A stretch of DNA of 64,000 bases, taken from the NCBI GenBank assembly GCA_022496185.1, contig WTXG01000026.1:1-64000 (forward strand), written 5' to 3'. The notes beneath the pieces are model-generated. The model was not told where the DNA came from and did not search any database. It saw only the letters and a program-made list of their open reading frames with translations. A program made the position numbers and the translations under genes. Source of the stretch: Multifurca ochricompacta (taxonomy: Eukaryota > Basidiomycota > Agaricomycetes > Russulales > Russulaceae). The first letter of the stretch is position 1. The number at the start of each line of letters is the position of its first letter. Shown here one piece after another: positions 47,711 through 57,699 of the stretch.

Positions 47711-48682
47711 CTCAAAATCTCGGGTGGAGTCTTGGTTGTCATCACTACGCTAGTTTAAGGGTAGAGCTCGCTATTATGGGGCAAAAGTATGTATATCAGA
47801 TAATTTGTTGCGAACATGAAAGAATGCCAGTTAAGATTTGCCTCTGCTATATGAGAGTACGGCACATAGATGAGGGTTTACTGATGGGGTTTGTTTAGGA
47901 CTTGGATAGGTCGACCGCGTTATATGGAGCACTGCCTCCTTGAAACTGCTAACCTAGTTCGGCTCTCAATATACTGCAATTTAGTGACTTGTATATGGCT
48001 GCGCAGGTCCGACCTGCGCTTATCCTAAATTGGCAGGTGTCAGCAACGGAGAGGATCACATGTTAGCGCAAGGGGCGCATCAACCTCGCTGGGACGCTGT
48101 ACTGTTGTCGACTCCATTGATGCTCTCGTTCAGGGCGGTGCCATACACAGCAAATAGTATCGCCAAAGGTGCACAAACATTACGTCCCTTTACGCTGATT
48201 CTCGGCCGTGCACTAGCCGTTATCCCTGCCATCTGCACTGGTCAACAGGTGACTCCAATCGTCAACTGATATAACATACTCTAGGCTTTTTTTGGTCCCC
48301 TTTGGTCTCCAAAGGCGTGGTGCGTGTCCTGTCTTCGAGCGTTGAGCGAAATAAGAGTTATCTATCTAACACTGATGACACCCTGAAGAACCGAATAGAA
48401 AGATGGCCAAAACGAGAAAAGGGATATACTGATACAACCCCGTGCCGGTAGACATGACATTTCTCCTTCGAGTCATGATCAAGTTTACAGTACCTTTGTA
48501 CGTCCAAACACACCAGGCGAGTCATCCGCTTGCAGAAAACCAACTGTTACTTGTCTCAATATCTATGTTAAATAATCTATAATTACCATCTTAATGCATT
48601 AAGCAGTGGTTGGCTTTAAAACAATGGGGTGGTGAGAGTATGTAGAGCGTGTGCTGAGCACTAACAAAATCATCTCGCGCCG
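47711..48682. other. Spacer between F-box genes H and I
   Basis: This 970-bp stretch must contain the H promoter and the I 3' end. No TATA box, repeat or other gene is recognised with confidence. Confidence 0.4.
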
Positions 48683-50149
48683 CTAAAAAAAACTGTCTTT
48701 GGAATTCCTATAGCACGCTGTAATGGGATACCCAGAAAGTTGACGTGCTGAAATGAAATGCTCGACAGACGCAGACCTCCGGGAACCCGAGAAGGTGAGC
48801 GTGCGCAGCGACGGTAAAATGTCCGCGACCATGTCCCCTTCGACATCTTCGAAAGCGGATGCGATATGCGGCGCCAGCGCGTTGGATATGTAAAGCTTCT
48901 CCACAGCCGTGAACCAGCGGAAAACTTCCAGCCATTCGACAGGATCCATATTGTCTTTCCAACCTGGTTGAAGATAACCCGCACCCATGCACAGCTGTTT
49001 CACACGGGAATGGAGAGGTAAACACTGGCTGCATATCTGGGCTAGAGATGAAACCTGCCAGTCCAGCTGCTCGCAAGAAACTCCCAGCCGAACTTGGCTA
49101 GGGTTTCCGGTCGTTCTTGGCTGGTAGAGGGTAATGGAGACGGCACCTGGGAAGGAGCACACTATCGCTTCATCGGGTGAGTTAAGACTTCCAGTGCGGC
49201 CTACAAAGTCGGAGACTTGCGGAATTTCTAAAATGAGCTGATGGAAGAATGTTATTCCAACATGGTCGAGGAGAGGTGCATCGATTCGGTCTACGAGATC
49301 TTCTAAATACTCGCTGACGCCTCGAAATTCAAATTGAGTGAGAGCGGGGAGGACAGTACGAGTCTGCGGAGGTATTCGTCTGCTTCTCCAATCGGGGCGC
49401 GAAGTTGGCGAATTAAATTCAATGGCAAGCCATTCGAGCTTAGGTAACACAGACAGACATGTGAACATGACCTCTGGTGAAATGTAACCGGCAGTCGGTA
49501 TCTTCCAAAGTCGAAGAGAGACTAGGTCACTGGCAGACAAAAGAAGCGTTGGGAGTGCAGGAAATGGAATGCAAGTCATGGAGAGATTCTGTAGACGTGG
49601 GACAAATCCTGCAAAGGTATCTTTGGGAAAGACAGGCGCTATCGTATCTCCCGACCAAAGCCGAAGATACGTCAGAGCTGGGAATGGCTCCTGCATTACA
49701 ATGGCAAGTTTTCCAAACAGCGAGCTTGTTGCGAGGACATCGATCCTGGATACACGATCAGCATGCTCAAGCGCGGCAATGATATTATCCTCGTCTTCGG
49801 GACTTGAAGGCTTGAAATCCACGTCGTCCCAATAGTTTACAATGATAGGTAAAGCCGGCCAACAATCCAGGTTTCCCCTCACGGGCGTTCCATATGTGCA
49901 ATAAAGCCGCAAATCCAGTCGGTGTAGTGACGCGAATACAATAACCCGCCATCTTCTGCACACATGCACTAGCGTGTGCCATTTCCATGAATAGTCCCAA
50001 GATTCCATGGTAGTCAATCGATAGAAAGCAAACAATTCTAAAAGGAGATTGTCGGGAAGCGTGTCAATTGTCACATGTCTGCCAATCTGGACTGCATCAC
50101 ACGAGTGAGCGACTGTCCCGAAAATTGTAGTGCAGTATGACACGTACAT
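48683..50149 (-). CDS. F-box/LRR-type protein I (intact)
   Basis: A 488-residue frame without stops. A leader of about 27 residues precedes the F-box (VTIDTLPDNLLLELFAFYRL ... WHTLVHVCRRWRVIVFASLHRLDL). The family block TPVRGNLDCWPALPIIV follows, then DEDNIIAALEHADRVSRID, and leucine-rich sequence to SASVEHFISARQLSGYPI at the C-terminus. Its length and order match H and the reconstructed outlines of E-G. The expected role is as an SCF substrate adaptor; the target is unknown. It is the last member of the minus-strand array; upstream of it the window turns into transposon debris. Confidence 0.85.
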   Translation of the reverse strand: MYVSYCTTIFGTVAHSCDAVQIGRHVTIDTLPDNLLLELFAFYRLTTMESWDYSWKWHTLVHVCRRWRVIVFASLHRLDLRLYCTYGTPVRGNLDCWPALPIIVNYWDDVDFKPSSPEDEDNIIAALEHADRVSRIDVLATSSLFGKLAIVMQEPFPALTYLRLWSGDTIAPVFPKDTFAGFVPRLQNLSMTCIPFPALPTLLLSASDLVSLRLWKIPTAGYISPEVMFTCLSVLPKLEWLAIEFNSPTSRPDWRSRRIPPQTRTVLPALTQFEFRGVSEYLEDLVDRIDAPLLDHVGITFFHQLILEIPQVSDFVGRTGSLNSPDEAIVCSFPGAVSITLYQPRTTGNPSQVRLGVSCEQLDWQVSSLAQICSQCLPLHSRVKQLCMGAGYLQPGWKDNMDPVEWLEVFRWFTAVEKLYISNALAPHIASAFEDVEGDMVADILPSLRTLTFSGSRRSASVEHFISARQLSGYPITACYRNSKDSFF

Positions 50150-50689
50150 GGTCCCTTACTGCAAATTCGGACAGTTTCAGTATTCAAGATCTCAGAATTA
50201 CCATTCGTCGGCATATGAGAGACTGGGAGGATGAATTCTGGATGATGCTATTGCTTGGCGGGTAAGAGGGTTAAGTCCACGAATTCAAGCTTGAAATTAA
50301 GGAGTGCTCTTAGCTACTTGGACAAAAAACCTACAAATGATTTAAATTACTTACATCAGCGTAAATGAGACGGGCCGGTAGCGACCGGATAGTAGTTTAG
50401 GTAGTTTAGGTGGGTGGACTTGATCTATTGATAGTGATAAGATAATCTATAGTGCGTCCATTAACTGATTCAGAGACAATTCCACACTGCACGCACAACA
50501 CATTCCTTCATAGAGTCCTTGTGTACTACTAAAAGAGCATGAAATTAAAGGAAAATAGATATGACTAATTAATTGTGACAAGATACTTTGTATGCGTTCA
50601 CTTCAGTTTTGATCTCAATAACTGAACTGATCCGCTATCTAAATAAATAGCTATAACCCTTTTTACAGCTGCGTTTATCAAAGTGGCTC
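50150..50689. other. Spacer upstream of F-box I with an interspersed repeat
   Basis: The first 250 bases are the presumed promoter of I. From about 50425 to 50640 the sequence matches 12640-12840 (shared core TTCAGAGACAATT and GTTCACTTCAGTTTT) and, inverted, 51240-51430. Confidence 0.5.
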
Positions 50690-50832
50690 CATGTGCGCTC
50701 TTGTTCCATGTAACCAGGGACTCTTTGAACATTCATGTTCTTTAGCCTCAAAAACTCACCTGCTACTTTCCAATCAATGATGAGCCATATTTTCTGGAAT
50801 CTCATCCTTACCAGAGATGAGGAGGTTTATAT
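50690..50832 (+). pseudogene. Relic of a Gypsy reverse transcriptase
   Basis: The DNA around ACCAGGGACTCTTTGAACAT to GAGGAGGTTTATATG aligns with 63380-63498 of the young Gypsy element, the palm region just before the catalytic YMDD box, but with stops and shifts. It ends exactly where a CATCAGG-family terminus begins, so that transposon inserted into the codons for the YMDD box. Only about 140 bases remain. Confidence 0.7.
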
Positions 50833-50887
50833 GCATCAGGAAAATGACATTTGCTAGCATTACTAGAATGACTAGAATGATTAGAAT
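50833..50887 (+). mobile_element. Terminus of a CATCAGG-family DNA transposon
   Basis: CATCAGGAAAATGACATTTG followed by CTAGAATGA-type repeats, preceded by TG. It is the third copy of this terminus in the window. Similarity ends after about 55 bases and no matching right end is found, so it is truncated. Confidence 0.7.
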
Positions 50888-51239
50888 GTAGTGTATTGCA
50901 CGGGTAACCCGCAGGTTTTCAATAGAGTGGCAGCGTGCCAGCTGCTTCAGGCAGCCTCAGTGCTAGGGCTGCGCGCCGTACCCGTACCTCACGGTATGGA
51001 CGGGTCCGTAGTGCGGTTGCAGTACCCGTGCCGTACCAGCTCAGGTCAATCATCGAGACGGACGGTGGACGGGTGCGGAAAACACCATCCAAACCGTCAA
51101 AAAACGGCCGTCGACAGCATTGACTGAATGAGCTTTAATCTTGGCATTAAACCACCAAAACCCAATCCTGGGCCCCTACTATAATATCTTTACTTATTTA
51201 AACAATAGATAAGATATGGTAAAGATAAGAGATAAGATA

Positions 51240-51430
51240 AACTAATTAATATTCACTTCAGAAAACTGAAGTGAACGCGTACAGAGTAGTGACCTTTTAT
51301 ACTGCTCAGAGGCACATGACAATAAATATAGTTATATAAATGTGACAAGACAGAAGGAATGTTTCTGAATCAGTTATCTGACGCCTTGGATTATCTTATC
51401 ACAATTAATAGATCGAGTCAACCCAGAGCC
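51240..51430 (-). repeat. Interspersed repeat, inverted copy
   Basis: Its reverse complement matches 50425-50640: the TAATTGTGATAAGATAATC, GATTCAGA and GTTCACTTCAG motifs occur in the same order. Together the two copies form a loose inverted pair around the left end of the hAT-like element. Confidence 0.5.
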
Positions 51431-52082
51431 CGGCTGTCTGGTCCCATCTATGGTGCTAGATTAGATTGGTGGATGATCTGCGATTGCATCTGGAAGCTGA
51501 TACTGCACTGGGCCGTCGATGTCAATTAGTCAAGATGTTTGATTTATGCCTTAATGTAGTTGGTCAATTTTGGTCTGCCAGAGTCCAGTTGGAGGTATGC
51601 TCGCATGTACCACACTTGGCTTCCGAAGTCGCCTTGTGCAAGCCTGAATATAGTTTTTGGATGCCCCCTTTTGGGGCATGTTTTGGTATTGTTTCTGTTC
51701 TGATGATGTACTTATGATCACATTACTGTTCCACCTCCTTGTTGCTGAGGGTTCTACCACCACTCTAGAAAGTTCGCATGTGAAAGCAAACATGACATCT
51801 TTTGTCTTTATGAGTTTCAGATTCAATTAGTTACTACTGTCTCAACCCCTCATGCATAAAATACAAAAAATGGGCTGTAGAATGGCCATAATAAATCATC
51901 CTGTTCAAGAAACATCCCTGTCCGTCACTTCATTGCTCTAAAACTCTTGCTTGCGCTACCCACTCAACTCTATATTCTCTCTAGAATACTTATTAATTGC
52001 TTTATCACTCTAAGCTTCTTGCTCATGTTACCCTGCCCAACTTTATTTTCTCTAGTAAAACCATCTACTACGTATACTGTAA

Positions 52083-52170
52083 AATGGCTGTACCCGTACC
52101 CGTACCCGTACCGTATCCGTCAGCGATCCAGTGAGTACAAGAAACGGACGGTGTACGGGTCAGCCGTACC
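52083..52170 (+). repeat. GTACCCGT short tandem repeat block
   Basis: Four head-to-tail GTACCC/CGTACC units (TGTACCCGTACCCGTACC) followed by inverted GTACGGGT and CCGTACCG motifs. Related motifs occur at 50979-51070 and 53340-53400. Confidence 0.7.
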
Positions 52171-52183
52171 GTCTTATTACTGT

Positions 52184-52724
52184 TGTACGGATCCAATCCA
52201 CAGTGAGTGCAAGGCAAAGTTTTCCCTGAATGGTGAGAGAGGTAAAGAAGAGAGGGAGAGTATGCAGAAAGAGTCCCAAAGATAACTAGACTTCGAAGGA
52301 GGGTGCTCGTGCTTTGAACTGATGCGAATCTACTGCTTTGCTGGTTCCGTTTGACCTTGTGCTTGATGTTGTCAAGAAGTTCTTTAGCACACAAAAGAAA
52401 GATAAAGAAAGGGGAGAAATGCTGATTGATTTCTGCTTCTGTTGGCTCACTGGCTGGTCTACTACAAGCATTGTATGTACCTTTACATACTTGCAGAGAG
52501 ACGAGTTATGAAACAGAAAGAGGGTGAATTAGGGTTGAAAGAAGATAAGGTGAGATGATGCCAGGCAATAAAGGCGGAGATGATGTAGACAGGGAGGTAG
52601 AAACCTGGCAATTAAGACGGGGAGGTAGTGAAACGGTGTAAGGAATGGACGGGCATGTGGCCCGGAATGTAAATGATAAGATATACGAAGCTAGATTCTA
52701 AATGCTCTAAATTCAGGAGAGACA
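52184..52724 (-). repeat. LTR of the left-end Gypsy family (solo or truncated)
   Basis: On the minus strand it ends GGATCCGTACA and aligns over most of its length with the solo LTR at 31489-32005, including the AGGTACATACAATGC stretch after the TATA-like GTATGTAAAGG. The U3 end is placed at TGTCTCTCC near 52724; no target duplication is evident. Confidence 0.65.
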
Positions 52725-52815
52725 ATAGCTGGCTGTTTCATGCTCAACGCCCGAGCCATCCTTACACTGTCAAATGGGCGGCCGTTACCCGTCAGACAGA
52801 CGGCGCGCAGCCCTA

Positions 52816-53419
52816 CAGTCAATCGATAGGAGGGGTATCGGGTGTTCTGACGACAAGGGGATTGAGTGATGAGACAATTGACTTGCACGCAGGATGAGAC
52901 AACAAGCAGGAAGCTAGTATTTGCAAGTAACTAGCACTAGGGAACAGAGGGGCTCGAAAGCTCGATACTACGGGTACTATTAGAAAAGATGGGTGTTTAA
53001 ATAGATATGTGAACTTATGATGTCGTACCGCAGTTAGCCTCGATGACGACCTCTGGAATGCGTGGTTGAGCCTTGATGGAATGTTTATGGATATGGGGGG
53101 GCTTTGATGATGACTCCTGGAATACTCGTGAACCTGATCGTTAAGTCGTGAAATCGTAACAGCATGTGATGCTGTGTCTAAAATGATTGGGCTTGTCGGT
53201 AAAGGACTAGGCGAGGGTGTATGTTGGGTATGAGATGGTGGTGGTGGTGGTGGACCCATAAGGCCTTGCATGAGGACCGCGAGGTCGTCCGTGGTGGGAG
53301 GTTCCAGGATGGCCCATAACGGGCGCCTATACCTGCCAACCCGCCGCGCAGGTACGGGTTTCCGGCGGGTTGGGAGTTGTATACCCGTACCCATACCCGT
53401 GGCATGCACTAGCCGTAAG
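52816..53419. other. Unassigned stretch with a long open frame
   Basis: A minus-strand frame of 209 codons (53448-52819) crosses this stretch; it contains a run of prolines (GLMGPPPPPPS) and Ser/His-rich sequence but no recognised domain, and its start lies in LINE and GTACCC-rich sequence. I regard it as probably not a gene, though the middle part (EPPTTDDLAVLMQGL) has a protein-like look. A short (GGT)n tract lies near 53228. Confidence 0.25.
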
Positions 53420-54180
53420 CACCACACGGTCAGGAACGGGGGACCCACTCAGAAAGCCGCACAGCCAACTCATGGCGCGCGCCAAGCCAGTGGGGGGGTG
53501 CAAGAGGCCAGGAGGCGCAGCGGTGTGGGGTGAATTAGTGAGCGACGCGAGCGTGGTCAAGAGGTCAGGGCCCACAGGGAGCCATATGCTGGGCCGGAGA
53601 GGTGGAGCGAGGGTTGGGAGTGGGGAGGAAGCGAGGCGTACCTAAGAGATGTGGTGTCTGCCAGCTTGTTGACGTAGTAGTGCATGGGGAATAGCCGCAC
53701 TAGTTCGTGCATCGGCTTCCGCGGCGCAGTGTGAAAAGAGCTAGAAATCATCTTGACCATGTGGTTGGTGACACCCTGAAGGAGTTTGATAAGGCCAGTG
53801 GCTGATTGGAGTCCACCCAGAGCTGGGAGCCATAGGTAAGTACAGGGAGGCAGACCGCATTGAGAAGGAGCCTCCAGTTAGCCATAGACAGGCCATGTTC
53901 AGTATTACCTAAGATCCAGAGGGCCCGGAGTGAGGCACACGCACGGCGGCACATGATTTCTGTATGCGGGCGCCAGGAGAGGGTCTTGGTGAAAAAGAAG
54001 CCAAGATAACGCACCTGCGCCCCAGCCTGCACGTAATAGTACGTGTGATGCGAGGGCTGGAGCAAGTAAATGCCCGCAGGGGGTAAGTTGCGCTTTCGGG
54101 CGTAGGAGAAAAAGAGGGCCTCGGACTTGGCAGGGTCGAAGGACATCCCCGGCCAATCGATCACCTGGGCGTAGCAGGTC
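53420..54180 (-). pseudogene. LINE (non-LTR) reverse transcriptase fragment
   Basis: The minus-strand frame holds the downstream part of a non-LTR RT and its following domain: FDPAKSEALFFSYARK, VRYLGFFFTKTLSWRPHTE, GLSMANWRLLLNAVCLPVLT and GSQLWVDSNQ. A neighbouring frame continues as VTNHMVKMISSSFHTAPRKP and LVRLFPMHYYVNKLAD. This pattern is that of fungal Tad/I-type LINEs after the RT catalytic core. Several shifts are present. The fragment's 5' side stops exactly at the left border of hydrolase block 2, so the duplication or insertion junction lies here. Confidence 0.75.
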
Positions 54181-54437
54181 CATACAAAATTTATATCGCA
54201 TGTCGCAAGCGGGCCGGCTGTGCTGCGAATGTCGACATTATGGAGAGAGTAACAAGAGCGCGAGAACAAAGATATTATGCATCCTACATCCCAATGGACT
54301 TCAAGGTTCCTTTTCAGCGCTGCACTCACGTCTTGCGCCCTTCTCGGTGGTTATCGATGTTAAATCTTTGTAACCCCATACGTTCAAACGGCAACCTCCA
54401 ACCCATCGACCTTTTTTTTTCGCCTCCCCATGGGATT

Positions 54438-54750
54438 ATCTGAACTGTGGACGTGCACATAGAAAGAGCACTCGCTGGTTTGGGCCTTACCTCCCCGAGA
54501 CAACCGAGGATTAAGTTGTTGTATTCCTTTCGATATTTGCATTTATATCCTTAACGATTCTTTCTAAGGACACTACACCTTCCGCCAGAGCCATTTCTTT
54601 TGAGGGGGAGTGCCCCACGGGGAGCCGGAGGGGGGAGCAGAGGAAGAAGGTCTACACGATCGGACGAGCCGGGGGGGACACATCAATCGCTCTTACTTTC
54701 TCTCCGACATACTGGTGAATGATCTGCCGTACGGGACAACAACGACCCGC
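54438..54750 (-). other. Upstream segment in inverted orientation (block 2)
   Basis: This segment is the reverse complement of 32590-32913. Shared inner landmarks are GATCTGCCGTACGGG, AAGGACACTACACCTTCC and CACTCGCTGG. It ends about 350 bases before the hydrolase TATA box. Confidence 0.85.
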
Positions 54751-55098
54751 GTAGATTGGTGACGTACTGCCGATCCCCCTTCCGTTCTTAGTTGGGCGTA
54801 CCAACTCGGAGGCGGCAGTTAATTGATACCTGAGACTTGATTCATGACTGACCTTCTCCCGGAGCGTTTCGAGGCCAGTTGCGCCACCCAGGTTCTCTTC
54901 TGTCTCATGAAGCATTGAAGGGTAGCCTACACTCATCCTTTCTACCGGTTTTTCGAAAAAAAAAAAAGGGTACGTTAGGAACAATTTCATCAATTTGAAT
55001 TCCTGGGGACGCCGCGAACTGAAGCCGGCTCAGGTATACCGGCTAAGGCTAATTCTTATGCTTACATTTACACTTCTTTCCAGTGCCTGCGATGAGAC

Positions 55099-55104
55099 TA
55101 TAAA
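55099..55104 (+). promoter_or_regulatory. TATA box of hydrolase copy 2
   Basis: TATAAA followed by GGGGTCGATGTCGATG, 66 bases before the ATG; identical spacing in copy 1. Confidence 0.65.
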
Positions 55105-55164
55105 GGGGTCGATGTCGATGTCGGTGAACGGTAGTCAGAGTTAATCTCATCTCCTACTTTAATC

Positions 55165-56427
55165 ATGGACACAGCAGCGTACAAGAAACTCAAGACGAGT
55201 CGGGGGTTTACTTATAACTATTATCGTGTCATTGGCCAACCCGGAAAACCCACCCTCGTGTTTCTACACGGCTTTCCGAGCACGTCAATTGATTGGCGTC
55301 ATCAGGTCTCCTTTTTTCAAGCGCAAGGATATGGCCTCGTCGTCCCGGACATGTTGGGCTATGGTGGCACAGACAAACCCTCGGATCCTATGGCCTACGT
55401 GGCCTCCGGACATACGAGTGACATAATCGACATTTTGGATGCAGAAAAAGTCGAAAAATCAATCCTGATCGGGCATGATTGGTGAGTCGTTCATGATCAG
55501 CTGTCTCTTCACCACGATAAACAACAACTGCTGTGGCGATGGTTAGACCTTGTGCTGATATATATCATATTTTGTTTTTGTAGGGGCTCACGCGTTGTGT
55601 CTCGCCTTGCCGACGCTCACCCCGACCGTTTCATCGGGTACGCTTTTATTGCAGTGGGTTATCTCGCTCCTCCCGTGGCACCCCATGACCCAGACGCTAT
55701 TGCCGCGGTGTTCAAAAAATCTATCGGACGTGAAGGGTTTGGATACTGGGAGTTCTTCGCGGAAGAGGACGCGGCGAGTCTAGTCGAGAAATACGTATGT
55801 CTTATCCAAGTTAATTGATGACTCAAAACTTAACTCGCGTAGCCTGAGTCATTCTTCAACCTTCTCTTCCCGAATCCGCCGTCGCTTTGGATAGAACATC
55901 TCGCCCCGACTGGCGCCTCTCGAAAATGGGTCGAGGCCGATCGCAGATCTGCACTTCCTGAGTTCTTCACAGAGCAAGTAAGTACAAGCTTCAAAGGCGC
56001 CGATTCTGTAAAAGAGTGAAAGCTCATCTCGGGTAAACAATAAAAGGAAAAGGATGAACGCATCAAGACTCTACTGCAGGGCGGTTTCACCGGGCCCTTC
56101 AATTGGTATAGAGTCTTTACACAGAGTCTTGAATATGTTGATTGCCAGGGTCCGTCGTCTATCTTCTTGAAAAAGTGCTAATTCTTCTTAACCGGGCGGC
56201 ATGCAGGCATCCCGGAGGATCGAAAGTCAACTACAAAGCCGGTCTTATATATCGGCTGCTCCCAGGATTATGTCTGCGTTCCGGCGCTGATGCGTGTTGC
56301 ACTCGGCACGTTCGCAAAAGGTCCGTTGACCGTTGAAGAATTTGACGCGAGCCACTGGGTCATGTTGTCACACGCCGAACAAGTTAATCGAACGTTGTCG
56401 GATTGGATCAAGGGACTCGACGCATAG
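55165..56427 (+). CDS. Soluble epoxide hydrolase-like alpha/beta hydrolase, copy 2
   Basis: Five exons (55165-55481, 55584-55794, 55843-55977, 56053-56149, 56207-56427) with GT-AG introns of 48-102 bases sum to 981 bases, 326 residues plus stop, the usual size of this family. The start ATG follows a TATA box by 66 bases. The oxyanion-hole motif HGFP is at residues 35-38. The nucleophile elbow GHDWGS puts Asp105 in the place that marks epoxide hydrolases and dehalogenases rather than esterases (Ser). The acid is probably Asp274 (CSQDYVCVP) and the base His303 (DASHWV). A lid Tyr in FNWYRV fits epoxide hydrolase. It would add water to an epoxide or cleave a similar substrate, in the cytosol; no signal peptide is seen. 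Intron 3 may end six bases earlier (adding EK). Confidence 0.8.
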
Positions 56428-56729
56428 GGCAAACAGGTTTGACTTACTTTGGTCAATGCGTACAAAAACAAATGTATGATGAATCAAGAATGTGCCAAGC
56501 TTAGGAGATATGACTCGGAGCTCGAAGATATGCTTCTATGGCAGTAGCAATAACACATGACATAAAATATGATGCTCTCTGAATTTGTCGTGCAGAAATA
56601 TGATGTAAAGTCGTTGGCCAGCCCTAAGAAATGAACAAGACCACTAGGCAGATCCACGACAACATAACATCCCTATATGTACGTGGGAAACTTGCTAATA
56701 TCTTGGATGTGACGTCAAAGAAGCCCATA

Positions 56730-56775
56730 AGGAGGATTACAAATTCTAGGCATCCTAGAATTTTGTAATCTTCCT
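56730..56775. repeat. Near-perfect hairpin downstream of hydrolase copy 2
   Basis: Same inverted repeat as at 34908-34953, about 300 bases after the stop codon, with the same CAT loop. Confidence 0.75.
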
Positions 56776-56975
56776 GATGAGCAAAGTCGTCTCAACCATA
56801 GTCCTGCTGAAATCGGACAGGGGGCATCGTGACATAGAAAAGAAAGTACAGTAAAACACTAGTATACAAATACAAAGGAAAACTCACGGCAGACCTTAAT
56901 GTAAAGTATCATTCACAAACACAAAAAAAAATGCGAAGGTAATGAGGTATTGATAGAGAAAACATGGCTCAGAAA

Positions 56976-57322
56976 TGTTGAACCAAGATACCGGTACAGA
57001 GGCTCCGGGATAGCGGTACGACATGATTGTGATCACGTGTAGATAACACAAGTAAGAACGCATTCATAATTAGCTAGATTACTTAGAATATACATCTAAG
57101 ATCGGGCATGTGATCAAATCACATCAATAATGAGATAACGCACTCGTATAATTAAGTAGCCGATATAGTACATTAAATTGTATATAAACTACTGTATAAC
57201 TGCTATAGATTAAGCAGTTGCTATCGCATTAATGACTGCATCTAAGTCTCAAAGTAAAACAAAGGTGAGATAGCTAGCAGTAATGTAGTATCTAGTGTAG
57301 GCTGCACCATACCTGTTCTATA
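56976..57322 (+). repeat. 5' LTR of Copia copy 2
   Basis: 347 bp, collinear with 14942-15288. Differences are mainly CG to TG or CA (for example ACGTG for ACGCG, and CTGCACC for CTGCGCC). Confidence 0.9.
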
Positions 57323-57347
57323 GGTTATGGGCCCTGGTGGGCATCTT

Positions 57348-57575
57348 GCACCTTTATGGCTGCAATACACATTCTGCGCCTTTCATGGCTGCAATAAACA
57401 TTTTCTGTGCCTTCAATGGCTGTGATAAGTGTCTGCGCCTATACAGCTGCAAAAGTAGATGCTACCAGTGAATGCAACATTCATGCACCTTTATGGCTGC
57501 ACTGCTAATGTGCCTTTAAGGCTGCATAAAAACTACTAAGCTCACCATTGTGCCTTTATGGCCACATCTATGGTT
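57348..57575 (+). repeat. GCGCC-GGCTGCA repeats in the leader of Copia copy 2
   Basis: The seven units of copy 1 are all present, but most GCGCC cores now read GCACC or GTGCC, as expected from deamination of methylated CpG. Confidence 0.85.
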
Positions 57576-57699
57576 TCTAAGAGCCTGAGTTCTGTTTTGT
57601 GCTCTGAGTATCTTTTGTCACATTCAATGCTGACTATGGCTTCTTTTACAGAAACCATCTACTCATGCTTCCCAAAAACACTTACTCAAATCTTAAACA

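Larger units (their letters stand above)
50964..52815 (+). mobile_element. Probable hAT-like element with GTACCCGT repeats
   Basis: An exact 16-bp inverted pair, TAGGGCTGCGCGCCGT at 50964-50979 and its complement at 52800-52815, bounds 1.85 kb. Sub-terminal sequence on both sides and a block at 52083-52170 are rich in CGTACCCGTACC motifs. TAGGGCTG is a typical hAT start. No 8-bp target duplication is seen, and no transposase is recognised; an LTR copy (52184-52724) and another repeat (51240-51430) lie inside. It may instead be two separate MITE ends. Confidence 0.45.
54182..56975 (+). repeat. Segmental duplication, block 2 (hydrolase block)
   Basis: Matches block 1 (32315-35160) from ATACAAAATTTAT to ACATGGCTCAGAAA. 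The left border abuts a LINE fragment; the right border is the insertion point of Copia copy 2. Differences from block 1 are mostly single substitutions, small indels and one inverted upstream segment. Confidence 0.9.

Noticed and set aside
52819..53448. A 209-codon minus-strand ORF as a real gene.
   Set aside because: Its start lies in LINE and GTACCC repeat sequence, composition is Pro/Ser/His-rich, and no domain or splice pattern is visible.
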